From Tannerella sp. (GTDB taxonomy: Bacteria > Bacteroidota > Bacteroidia > Bacteroidales > Tannerellaceae), in contig JAISTJ010000086.1 of NCBI GenBank assembly GCA_031272655.1, forward strand, positions 1-8,094: a stretch of 8,094 nucleotides of DNA, written 5' to 3'. The notes beneath the pieces were generated by a model that ran no database searches, was not told the DNA's origin, and saw only the letters and a program-made list of their open reading frames with translations. Within the stretch, counting starts at the first letter, position 1, and every line of letters begins with the position of its first letter. Positions 1-5,973 of this stretch are shown here, one piece after another. The position numbers and the translations under genes were made by a program.

Positions 1-118
1 CGTTAGAGACGAGTTCGCGCAGGAAAATCTCGTGGTCGCTGTAAAGAAATTTCTTGATAATCGGGAAGATATTTTCGCTTGTAACCCCGATAGTGCCTTT
101 GTTTGTTTTATTTGCCAT
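1..118 (-). CDS. htpG: Chaperone HtpG (Hsp90 family), N-terminal fragment
   Basis: Only the first 39 codons are in the window; the gene continues past the left edge. The translation contains [11 protein letters not shown] followed by [16 protein letters not shown], which is the opening helix of the Hsp90 N-terminal ATPase domain. The RELxSN motif supplies the ATP-hydrolysis glutamate (Glu35, equivalent to Glu34 of E. coli HtpG) and the magnesium/ATP-binding Asn39. HtpG is a cytosolic ATP-dependent chaperone that remodels client proteins, often with the DnaK system. The start at 118 is chosen because it is the only ATG upstream of the conserved block and gives the usual short leader before it. 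The gene is divergent from nagB. No clear TAnnTTTG promoter could be found on this strand, but a four-part TGNCA dyad lies 41-72 bp upstream of the start and may control it. Identification is firm although the gene is incomplete. Confidence 0.93.
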   Translation of the reverse strand, partial: MANKTNKGTIGVTSENIFPIIKKFLYSDHEIFLRELVSN

Positions 119-158
119 ATATTCTTATTGTTTTTTTGAACGGTAAACCGCAAAAAAA

Positions 159-190
159 ATGCCAGACTGTCAAACCTGACATTTTGGCAT
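159..190. promoter_or_regulatory. Four-part TGNCA dyad, putative operator
   Basis: The 32 bases read ATGCCA-GAC-TGTCA-AACC-TGACA-TTT-TGGCAT. Both the inner arms (TGTCA/TGACA) and the outer arms (ATGCCA/TGGCAT) are perfectly complementary, so this is a nested dyad of four TGNCA pentamers with 8, 9 and 8 bp between their starts. It sits between the divergent htpG and nagB genes, nearer to htpG and about 34 bp upstream of the nagB -33 element. The symmetry fits a dimeric or tetrameric regulator on DNA. As RNA it would be an imperfect stem-loop, but there is no T-tract and it lies in a 5' region, so a terminator is less likely. The regulator is unknown. Confidence 0.5.
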
Positions 191-223
191 ATTAATCTGA
201 CGTATGCTTTTTGCCTCAAAAAA

Positions 224-254
224 TTTGCGGATACATTTTTTTTGCTTAATTTTG
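224..254 (+). promoter_or_regulatory. Bacteroidota-type promoter of nagB
   Basis: TTTG at 224-227 is followed after exactly 19 bp by TAATTTTG at 247-254. This matches the Bacteroidota housekeeping sigma consensus (TTTG at -33, TAnnTTTG at -7) in every fixed position. Transcription would start a few bases after 254, giving nagB a leader of roughly 20-25 nt that is A/T-rich and lacks a clear Shine-Dalgarno sequence, as is usual in this phylum. Confidence 0.75.
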
Positions 255-283
255 CGGTGCGGAAGAATTAAACATTAAAATAT

Positions 284-1060
284 ATGAGACTAATAATTAA
301 AAGTAACTATGAAACTTTGTCGGCTTGGGCGGCGGCTTATATTGCCGACAGTATTAATAAAGCGGTTGATAGTAAGCCATTTGTGCTCGGATTGCCGACA
401 GGCTCATCGCCGCTTGGGACTTACCGTGAACTGATACGGCTCAACAAGGCGGGCGAGGTGTCGTTTCGTAACGTCATCACTTTCAACATGGACGAATATG
501 TCGGCATCCTGCGCGAGCATCCCGAAAGTTACCACTCGTTTATGTGGAACAACTTTTTCAGCCATATTGACATTCAGCCTCAAAACGTAAACATCCTGAA
601 CGGCAATGCGCCTGATCTTGAGGCGGAATGCGCTGATTATGAGGCGCGTATCAAAGCGGCGGGCGGCATTGACTTGTTTCTTGGCGGGGTAGGGGCTGAT
701 GGTCATTTAGCGTTCAACGAACCGGGTTCATCGTTGACTTCCCGTACACGCCAAAAATCGCTGACGACGGACACGATCATTGCCAATTCCCGTTTCTTTG
801 AGGGCGACGTCAACAAGGTGCCGAAAACGGCTCTTACGGTAGGTGTCGGAACGGTGATGGACGCCCGCGAGGTGCTTGTGTTAGTCAACGGACACGCTAA
901 AGCCTGCGCACTGCAACAGGCCGTTGAGGGTGGCATAAGCCAGATGTGGACTATCACAGCCCTGCAGATGCACCCGAAAGGTATAATTGTTTGTGATGAA
1001 GCCGCATGTGAGGAGCTTAAGGTTGGAACGTACAAATATTTCAAAGATATAGAGAAATAA
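284..1060 (+). CDS. nagB: Glucosamine-6-phosphate deaminase
   Basis: This cytosolic enzyme converts glucosamine-6-phosphate to fructose-6-phosphate and ammonia, the committed step that feeds amino sugars into glycolysis. The 258 residues cover the whole family (E. coli NagB has 266) and align without gaps in the key blocks. These are the phosphate loop [13 protein letters not shown] (35-47), FNMDEYVG (67-74) with Asp70 and Glu71, and [17 protein letters not shown] (134-150) with Asp139, His141 and Glu146, matching E. coli Asp72, Asp141, His143 and Glu148. The E. coli residues that bind the activator N-acetylglucosamine-6-phosphate also have counterparts: Ser149, Ser150, Arg156, Lys158 and Tyr252. 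Allosteric activation is therefore plausible, though that is inference. The ATG at 284 gives the family's usual MRLII start and follows a good promoter. Nearby nagA was not seen. The sugar kinase at 1779 may act in related metabolism. Confidence 0.96.
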   Translation: MRLIIKSNYETLSAWAAAYIADSINKAVDSKPFVLGLPTGSSPLGTYRELIRLNKAGEVSFRNVITFNMDEYVGILREHPESYHSFMWNNFFSHIDIQPQNVNILNGNAPDLEAECADYEARIKAAGGIDLFLGGVGADGHLAFNEPGSSLTSRTRQKSLTTDTIIANSRFFEGDVNKVPKTALTVGVGTVMDAREVLVLVNGHAKACALQQAVEGGISQMWTITALQMHPKGIIVCDEAACEELKVGTYKYFKDIEK

Positions 1061-1130
1061 AATTGTTAAGAAAGCAAAAATGAGCGTTTGTAATCATAAA
1101 AATTCTTAAAACAGGCGTGATTTCAAAATT

Positions 1131-1144
1131 TTTTCTTTCCTTTG
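1131..1144 (+). promoter_or_regulatory. Weak candidate -7 element for the Cys-Cys repeat gene
   Basis: TTCCTTTG at 1137-1144 differs from TAnnTTTG at one fixed base and lies 34 bp before the start codon at 1179, a distance similar to that in nagB. No convincing TTTG is found 19 bp upstream; only a poor GTG at 1117-1119 is present. The 118-bp gap after nagB suggests that the gene has its own promoter, but this site is only tentative. Confidence 0.28.
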
Positions 1145-1178
1145 CAGTCGGATTTATCAAATTTTAAAATAAAAATTT

Positions 1179-1625
1179 ATGAAAAAGGTATTGTTTGGTT
1201 TGGCATTTTTGGCCACAATGAGTTTAACAGTAGGCACTTACGCCGATGACGGCAAGAAGAAAGAAGCCGCTAAGAAAGAAAGTTGCTGTGCTCAGAAAGA
1301 GGCTACGGCAGAGAAAAAAGAGGGTTGCTGCGCTGCCAAGGCAGAGGCAAGTGCCGTAAAAGCGGAAGGTTGCTGCGCCCAGAAGAAAGAAGCTACGGCT
1401 ACAGCTGCAGCCGAAAAGAAGGAAGGTTGCTGCGCTGCCAAGAAGGAAGCGAGTGCCGTGAAAGAAGGATGCTGCTCCGAGAAGAAAGCTGAGACAGCAG
1501 CCGCTTCGGGATGCTGCGCCGAAAAGAAAGCGACAGCCGACGCAGGCGAAAAGAAAGAGTGCTGCAAAGAGGCCGCCGCTAAGCAGGCGAAAACTCTGAA
1601 AGCAACTGCCGACGACAAGAAATAG
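1179..1625 (+). CDS. Exported Lys/Glu/Ala-rich protein with seven Cys-Cys pairs, function unknown
   Basis: I do not recognise a characterised family. Residues 1-22 look like a Sec signal peptide (MKK, hydrophobic core, cleavage after TYA), with no lipobox cysteine, so a soluble periplasmic or secreted protein is expected. The mature part is almost entirely Lys, Glu, Ala, Asp, Gly, Ser, Thr and Gln, with no aromatic residues and no His. It carries seven Cys-Cys pairs at residues 36, 50, 65, 84, 98, 112 and 128, typically in the context EGCCAxK and 14-19 residues apart. No other cysteines occur. Such a chain is probably not a normal globular fold; it could bind soft metals or form disulfides, but both are inference. 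A tandem duplication lies inside (1284-1475). The other long frames over this region are shadows caused by biased composition. The ATG at 1179 places the signal peptide correctly. A hairpin follows at 1680. Confidence 0.85.
   Translation: MKKVLFGLAFLATMSLTVGTYADDGKKKEAAKKESCCAQKEATAEKKEGCCAAKAEASAVKAEGCCAQKKEATATAAAEKKEGCCAAKKEASAVKEGCCSEKKAETAAASGCCAEKKATADAGEKKECCKEAAAKQAKTLKATADDKK
1284..1475 (+). repeat. Imperfect tandem duplication within the Cys-Cys repeat gene
   Basis: Residues 36-66 and 65-99 of the protein are two copies of the same block. Both begin CCAQK-EATA, continue with EKKEGCCAAK and EASAVK, and end in EGCC. The second copy has four extra residues (TAAA) in the middle, an extra K early and one residue fewer near the end. 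At DNA level the copies share runs such as GGTTGCTGCGCTGCCAAG and AGTGCCGT. The two copies share the Cys-Cys codons at 1371-1376. This suggests growth of the gene by unequal recombination or replication slippage. Confidence 0.75.
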
Positions 1626-1639
1626 GACATGATGTAGAG

Positions 1640-1669
1640 TTGCATTGGCAAAAAAAGATTCTGTCTTTG
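1640..1669 (+). promoter_or_regulatory. Weak candidate promoter upstream of the ROK kinase gene
   Basis: TTG at 1640-1642 is followed after 19 bp by TGTCTTTG at 1662-1669, one base away from the Bacteroidota TATCTTTG form of the -7 element. It would give a leader of about 100 nt that includes the hairpin at 1680-1701. An alternative, TTG at 1709-1711 with TATCTCAT at 1731-1738 (19-bp gap), lies after the hairpin but matches the -7 consensus poorly. Neither is compelling, and read-through from upstream is also possible. Confidence 0.28.
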
Positions 1670-1679
1670 CTTTTCTGTA

Positions 1680-1722
1680 AACCGCTTGGATTCAGGTGGT
1701 TGTGTTTGTTGTTTCCTTTTTC
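1680..1722 (+). terminator. Probable intrinsic terminator after the Cys-Cys repeat gene
   Basis: AACCGCTTG (1680-1688) and CAGGTGGTT (1693-1701) form a 9-bp stem with two G-U pairs around a GATT tetraloop. A T-rich stretch that is not a clean T-run follows to about 1722. The position, 55 bp after the stop codon at 1623-1625, suits a terminator. It could instead be a leader structure for the kinase gene if the promoter at 1640 is real. Confidence 0.42.
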
Positions 1723-1778
1723 CTGTGTTTTATCTCATCAGCAAAGTGATTGATTATTAACTATATATAGAAAAAATA

Positions 1779-2744
1779 ATGGAGAAACCTTATGTTATTG
1801 GTATTGATATTGGCGGTACCAATTCGGTATTTGGGGTTGTTGATGCGCGTGGCACTATCCTGCACAACGGCTTCATAAAGACCGGTGCGCATGAAGACGT
1901 ACACGATTATGTCGCTCAACTTGCTGTCGCACTGAAAGAAATAATTGAAAAGGCAGGCGGTCCGGGAAATATCAGGGGCATAGGAGTAGGCGCTCCTAAC
2001 GGCAACTATTTCAGCGGCTGCATTGAGTTTGCCGCCAATCTGCCGTGGAAAGGCACTGTCCCGTTGGCGCGCCTTATCAGCGACGCTACATATAATATAC
2101 CTGTTACGCTGACAAACGATGCCAACGCCGCCGCTATCGGCGAGATGACTTACGGCGCCGCGCGCGGGATGAAAGATTTTATAGAGATCACGCTCGGTAC
2201 GGGCGTCGGAAGCGGCATTGTTGTAGGCGGTAACCTCGTTTACGGGCATGACGGCTTTGCCGGAGAGCTTGGACATACCGTTATAAGAAAAGGCGGCCGT
2301 GTTTGCGGTTGCGGACTTAACGGATGCCTTGAGACGTATGCCTCGGCTACTGGAGTGGCGCGTACGGCGCGTGAATTTCTTGTCAGCAGGACGGAAAAAA
2401 GTTTGCTCAGGGAGATTGATTCTGAGAGCATTACGTCAAAAGACGTCTATGACGCTGCCGTAAAAGGCGACAGGTTAGCTCAGGAAATTTTTGAGTTCAC
2501 GGGGGATATTCTTGGTGAGGCGCTGGCTAATTTTGTCGCCTTTTCAAGTCCCGAAGCGATTATCCTGTTCGGAGGCTTGACGAAGGCGGGCGACTTGATA
2601 CTCAATCCTATAAGGCGTTCGTTGGAAGAAAATGTCCTGAAAGTTTGGCGTGGCAAAGTCAAGATTCTCGTTTCCCAACTCAAAGAGAGCGACGCCGCCA
2701 TTCTTGGAGCAAGCGCCCTCGGCTGGGAAGTCAAAGAGCCGTAA
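1779..2744 (+). CDS. ROK-family sugar kinase (glucokinase/hexokinase-like)
   Basis: This is a cytosolic ATP-dependent kinase that phosphorylates a hexose, probably at O6. At 321 residues it has typical ROK enzyme length and no N-terminal helix-turn-helix, so it is a kinase and not a ROK repressor. Visible motifs in order are the phosphate-binding GIDIGGTN (8-15), TNDANAAAIGE (112-122) with catalytic base Asp114, LGTGVGSG (139-146), and the sugar- and zinc-binding ExGH with Glu163 and His166. The ROK zinc signature CGCGLNGCLE (176-185) supplies Cys176, Cys178, Cys183 and sugar-contacting Glu185, and ILFGGL (262-267) lies near the C-terminus. Glucose is the default substrate. Bacteroides ROK enzymes can be broad hexokinases that also accept GlcNAc, and nagB close by makes an amino-sugar role possible but unproven. 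The first ATG before the phosphate loop gives the expected six-residue lead. Confidence 0.93.
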   Translation: MEKPYVIGIDIGGTNSVFGVVDARGTILHNGFIKTGAHEDVHDYVAQLAVALKEIIEKAGGPGNIRGIGVGAPNGNYFSGCIEFAANLPWKGTVPLARLISDATYNIPVTLTNDANAAAIGEMTYGAARGMKDFIEITLGTGVGSGIVVGGNLVYGHDGFAGELGHTVIRKGGRVCGCGLNGCLETYASATGVARTAREFLVSRTEKSLLREIDSESITSKDVYDAAVKGDRLAQEIFEFTGDILGEALANFVAFSSPEAIILFGGLTKAGDLILNPIRRSLEENVLKVWRGKVKILVSQLKESDAAILGASALGWEVKEP

Positions 2745-2799
2745 CTTTTGTTGATTTGAAAAAATATACCATTCCGATTCGGCCGTCGGCGCATTTTGT

Positions 2800-2829
2800 A
2801 ATGAAGCGCCAGCGGTGGAGCGCTTCATT
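2800..2829. terminator. Perfect 10-bp hairpin after the ROK kinase gene
   Basis: AATGAAGCGC (2800-2809) and GCGCTTCATT (2820-2829) are exact inverted repeats around a 10-base loop, within which CA/TG can pair further. It begins 55 bp after the kinase stop codon and ends before the promoter at 2883. Neither side has a proper T-run directly after the stem, so it may be a factor-assisted terminator or 3'-end protecting structure, or a small repeat element. The dyad itself is certain; its role is not. Confidence 0.5.
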
Positions 2830-2882
2830 GTTGGGCGATAAAAATCTCCATTACTTAAAATTTCAAAAATAAGCAAGTTTTT

Positions 2883-2913
2883 TTTGTATTCTCACATAGA
2901 AATAGTATCTTTG
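2883..2913 (+). promoter_or_regulatory. Bacteroidota-type promoter of the TPR/barrel operon
   Basis: TTTG at 2883-2886, then exactly 19 bp, then TATCTTTG at 2906-2913 is a perfect match to the -33/-7 consensus. The -7 element is the very common TATCTTTGC form. The start codon at 2936 lies 22 bp after it, so the leader should be short, around 15 nt. The two following genes, and probably the third short frame, would be transcribed from here. Confidence 0.82.
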
Positions 2914-2935
2914 CCACGAAATAGACGTTATTTAT

Positions 2936-5900
2936 ATGAGAACAGTTACCAAAATTATCGTGATGGCAGGGCTTTTTTTGAGCTTTGCGGATGCCCAGGC
3001 TCAACGCTCACACCCTATTGACGCCCGTGAACGCCTCTTTTCGGAGGGAAAAGATTTCTTCCTTCTGAAAAACTATGCAGGCGCAACAGATAAACTCGAA
3101 GCATTCAAAAAAGCAGAACTGCAAACATCATTAGACAGCAAATATAAAGACCTAATACAGGAAGCTGATTATATGCTGGCTTTCATCGCTTTTAACGAGG
3201 GTAAAGACTATGCAACCGAACAGTTGGAAGAGTTTCTTAAAACTTATCCCGATTCGCAGCATGGGGACGAAGCGTGTCTGCTGATTGGCAAGGGATGGTT
3301 TGAAAGGGCTGAATATCAAAACGCCGAGAAATGGCTCGCCGACATTCGCAAAGATGCGCTAAGCGATGGTCAACAAGATGAGCTAAACTACCGGTTGGGA
3401 TACTCACAAATGAAAAACGGCAAACTCGAAGAAGCGAGGGAAAGCTTCGGAAAAGTTGGAGAATATGGCGTTGAATATACTCAAGCCGCTATCTATTACA
3501 TCGCCTATATAGACTATGCTACAGGCAAATACGATGATGCGCTTAAGGAGTTTAACCGCCTGAAAAGAACGCCTGAATATCGCGAAAAGTCTGATTATTA
3601 TATCGCCCAGATAAATTACTTGAAAGACAACTATGATGAAGTGGTAAAACTGGCAGACAGGCTGCTTCGCACATACCCCAAAAGTGAAAACAACAATGAG
3701 CTTTACAGGATAGCAGGAAATTCGTATTATTATCTTGGAAATCAGGAGAAAACAGTAGAGATGTTGAAGAAATATGTTGCCGGAACGGATAAACCCGGAC
3801 GAGGTGAACTATATATCATGGGTATCTGTGACTACTATCTCGGTAAATATAATGACGCTGTTGAAGCCCTGACTAAAACTGTAACGGATGATGATGAAAC
3901 GGGACAAAACGCAAGTATGTTTCTCGGGCAAAGCTATCTGCAGCTCGGCGATAAAAACAAGGCGCGCATGGCTTTTGAGACAGCAAGCGCCTTGACTTTC
4001 AATAAGAAAATACAGGAATCGGCTCTCTACAACTATGCTTTGCTTGTCCATGAAACATCGTTTACCGGCTTTGGCGAATCTGTTAAAGTATTTGAACAAT
4101 TCCTGAACGACTACCCTAACTCACAATATTCCGACAAAGTAAACGACTATCTTGCAGAAGTTTACCTCACATCTAAGAACTATCAGTCAGCGCTTGAATC
4201 CATAAACAAAATACGCCAACCAAGCACCAAAATCCTTGAAGCCAAGCAAAACGTGCTGTTTCAGCTTGGCAATCAGGAATTTACCAATAACAAGATGGAA
4301 GCGGCGATAGAGTATTTTACTAAAACGATAGAAATGGGTAACTACGACCCCGAAGCAAGCGCTAATGCATACTTTTGGCGCGGCGAGTCATACTATCGCC
4401 TTGAAAATTACCAGAATGCCATAACCGATTTCAACATCTTCAGAAATCTGTCCCGTCAAAACAGCTCTGATACATATTCACTTGTGTATTACAATCTTGG
4501 CTATTGTTATTTCAAAAGACATGATTTTCAGCAGTCATTAGTGTCTTTCCGCCGCTATGTAACACTTGAAACGAACGAAGATTCCAAATCGCTGGCAGAC
4601 AGCTATAACCGTATTGGCGACTGTCTGTTTTACAACCGTCAGTTTGCCGAAGCAGAAACGAACTATACACGTGCAGCAACCCTGCAACCGTCTTCTGCCG
4701 ACTATGCCGTTTATCAAAAAGGTTTTGTTTTAGGTCTGCAAAAAGATTATACCGGTAAGATACGCCAGATGGACCGTATAGTGAGCGATTTTCCGGAGTC
4801 CCAATACTTAGACGATGCACTGTATGAGCGCGGCAGGACGTATGTGCTGTTAGACAAGCCTCAAGAAGCTGCACAATCATTTAATTCTCTCATCTCGCGT
4901 TACCCGAACAGCACCCTTGCGCCCAAAGCCGGCGTTCAGCTTGGTTTGCTTTATTATAATGATAATCAGTTAGAAAATTCCGTATCAGCATACAAGAAAG
5001 TTATTTCCGACTATCCGGGCAGCGAAGAAGCAAAAGTAGCGGTTCAGGATTTGAAGTCCGTTTACATAGACCTCAACGATGTAAGTTCTTATGCTCAGTA
5101 TGTTAACTCACTTGGTGGGGCTATGCAAATAGAAGTAAGCGAACAGGATTCGTTGACATTTTTAGCTGCAGAAAAATTGTTTACAAGAGGCGATTTCAGC
5201 GGCGCTCAAAGAAGCCTCGTCAGCTATCTTAACACTTTTAAAGGCGGCGCCTTCAGTTCAAATGCAAACTATTATCTTGCAAAAATAGCATTCGATGAAA
5301 AAAATTACAAAGAAGCTAAACGTCTGTTTAGTATAGTTTTAGAGAGTGGCGACACAAAATTCCGTGAAGAATCGTTAGCTCGCAAGTCCGAGATAGAATA
5401 TATGGACAAGGATTACGCACCTGCTTTACAGTCATTCAAAGACTTGCGTCTTGTAGCTGAAACACGTGAAAATCGTTTGGCTGCGCTACTTGGTATAATG
5501 CGATGCGGACAGTTCACCGGCAACGAGACAGAGTCTCTTGAGGCGTCGGGCGACCTGTTAAAGGAACCAAACTTGTCGCCGGAAATAGAAATGGAAGCCC
5601 GTTATTTACGCGCAAAATACTACCTCAAACTTGGGCAATCGGACAAAGCTCTTGGAGACTTGACTGCTTTAAGCAAAGACACGCGAACCGAATACGGCGC
5701 AGAAGCGAAATACCGTCTTGCACAGTATTATTACGACAAGAAAGATGTTACACGCGCTGAAAAAGAGATGCTTAACTTTATCGAGAACGGCACTAACCAT
5801 CAGTATTGGTTAGCTCGAGGCTTCATCCTGCTTGCAGATATTTATATTGATAAAGGGGATGATTTTCAGGCGCGTCAATACTTGACGTCACTTAAACGCA

Positions 5901-5971
5901 ACTATGGCGGCAAAAGCGAAGATGTGGACCGCATGATAGAACAAAGATTAGAAAAAATAAAAACCAAATAA
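2936..5971 (+). CDS. Large exported tetratricopeptide-repeat (TPR) protein
   Basis: The 1011-residue protein begins with a Sec signal peptide (residues 1-22, cleavage after AQA before QRSHP) and has no lipobox, so it should act in the periplasm. Nearly all the rest is helical repeats of about 34 residues. Clear examples are YIDYATGKYDDALKEFNRL (191-209), ICDYYLGKYNDAVEALTKT (297-315), YFWRGESYYRLENYQNAITDFN (479-500), LYERGRTYVLLDKPQEAAQSF (629-649) and YRLAQYYYDKKDVTRAEKEML (926-946); some 20 or more units fit. YPxS turns recur (104-107, 248-250, 393-396, 657-659). A less repetitive stretch at about 700-745, containing SEQDSLTFLAAEKLF, may hinge two superhelical halves. TPR arrays bind proteins; no enzyme motif is present. 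The barrel gene starts 2 bp downstream, so the two products probably work together at the outer membrane. It resembles BamD/YbgF-type TPR proteins only in fold. Confidence 0.9.
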   Translation: MRTVTKIIVMAGLFLSFADAQAQRSHPIDARERLFSEGKDFFLLKNYAGATDKLEAFKKAELQTSLDSKYKDLIQEADYMLAFIAFNEGKDYATEQLEEFLKTYPDSQHGDEACLLIGKGWFERAEYQNAEKWLADIRKDALSDGQQDELNYRLGYSQMKNGKLEEARESFGKVGEYGVEYTQAAIYYIAYIDYATGKYDDALKEFNRLKRTPEYREKSDYYIAQINYLKDNYDEVVKLADRLLRTYPKSENNNELYRIAGNSYYYLGNQEKTVEMLKKYVAGTDKPGRGELYIMGICDYYLGKYNDAVEALTKTVTDDDETGQNASMFLGQSYLQLGDKNKARMAFETASALTFNKKIQESALYNYALLVHETSFTGFGESVKVFEQFLNDYPNSQYSDKVNDYLAEVYLTSKNYQSALESINKIRQPSTKILEAKQNVLFQLGNQEFTNNKMEAAIEYFTKTIEMGNYDPEASANAYFWRGESYYRLENYQNAITDFNIFRNLSRQNSSDTYSLVYYNLGYCYFKRHDFQQSLVSFRRYVTLETNEDSKSLADSYNRIGDCLFYNRQFAEAETNYTRAATLQPSSADYAVYQKGFVLGLQKDYTGKIRQMDRIVSDFPESQYLDDALYERGRTYVLLDKPQEAAQSFNSLISRYPNSTLAPKAGVQLGLLYYNDNQLENSVSAYKKVISDYPGSEEAKVAVQDLKSVYIDLNDVSSYAQYVNSLGGAMQIEVSEQDSLTFLAAEKLFTRGDFSGAQRSLVSYLNTFKGGAFSSNANYYLAKIAFDEKNYKEAKRLFSIVLESGDTKFREESLARKSEIEYMDKDYAPALQSFKDLRLVAETRENRLAALLGIMRCGQFTGNETESLEASGDLLKEPNLSPEIEMEARYLRAKYYLKLGQSDKALGDLTALSKDTRTEYGAEAKYRLAQYYYDKKDVTRAEKEMLNFIENGTNHQYWLARGFILLADIYIDKGDDFQARQYLTSLKRNYGGKSEDVDRMIEQRLEKIKTK

Positions 5972-5973
5972 CT

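Noticed and set aside
185..216. Sigma-54 promoter from TGGCAT at 185-190
   Set aside because: No GC doublet with the required -12 partner at the right spacing; TGGCAT is better explained as an arm of the dyad.
1066..1109. Inverted repeat TTAAGAA/TTCTTAA after nagB as a terminator
   Set aside because: Only seven A/T-rich pairs with a 30-base loop; too weak to call a hairpin.
1292..1651. Minus-strand 119-codon frame and plus-strand 69-codon frame (1283-1492) over the Cys-Cys gene
   Set aside because: Both are by-products of the biased Lys/Glu/Ala/Cys codon composition; the frame at 1179 alone has a signal peptide and regular motif spacing.
1761..2276. 171-codon minus-strand frame opposite the ROK kinase gene
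   Set aside because: It lies antisense to the conserved kinase motifs and its translation shows no domain or sensible start context.
2645..2872. 75-codon plus-strand frame running from inside the kinase gene through the 2800-2829 hairpin
   Set aside because: It overlaps the conserved C-terminus of the kinase in another frame and has no recognisable content; the perfect hairpin points to non-coding DNA.
2936..5971. BamD orthologue
   Set aside because: BamD is a lipoprotein of roughly 250-300 residues; this protein is 1011 residues without a lipobox, so only the TPR fold is shared.
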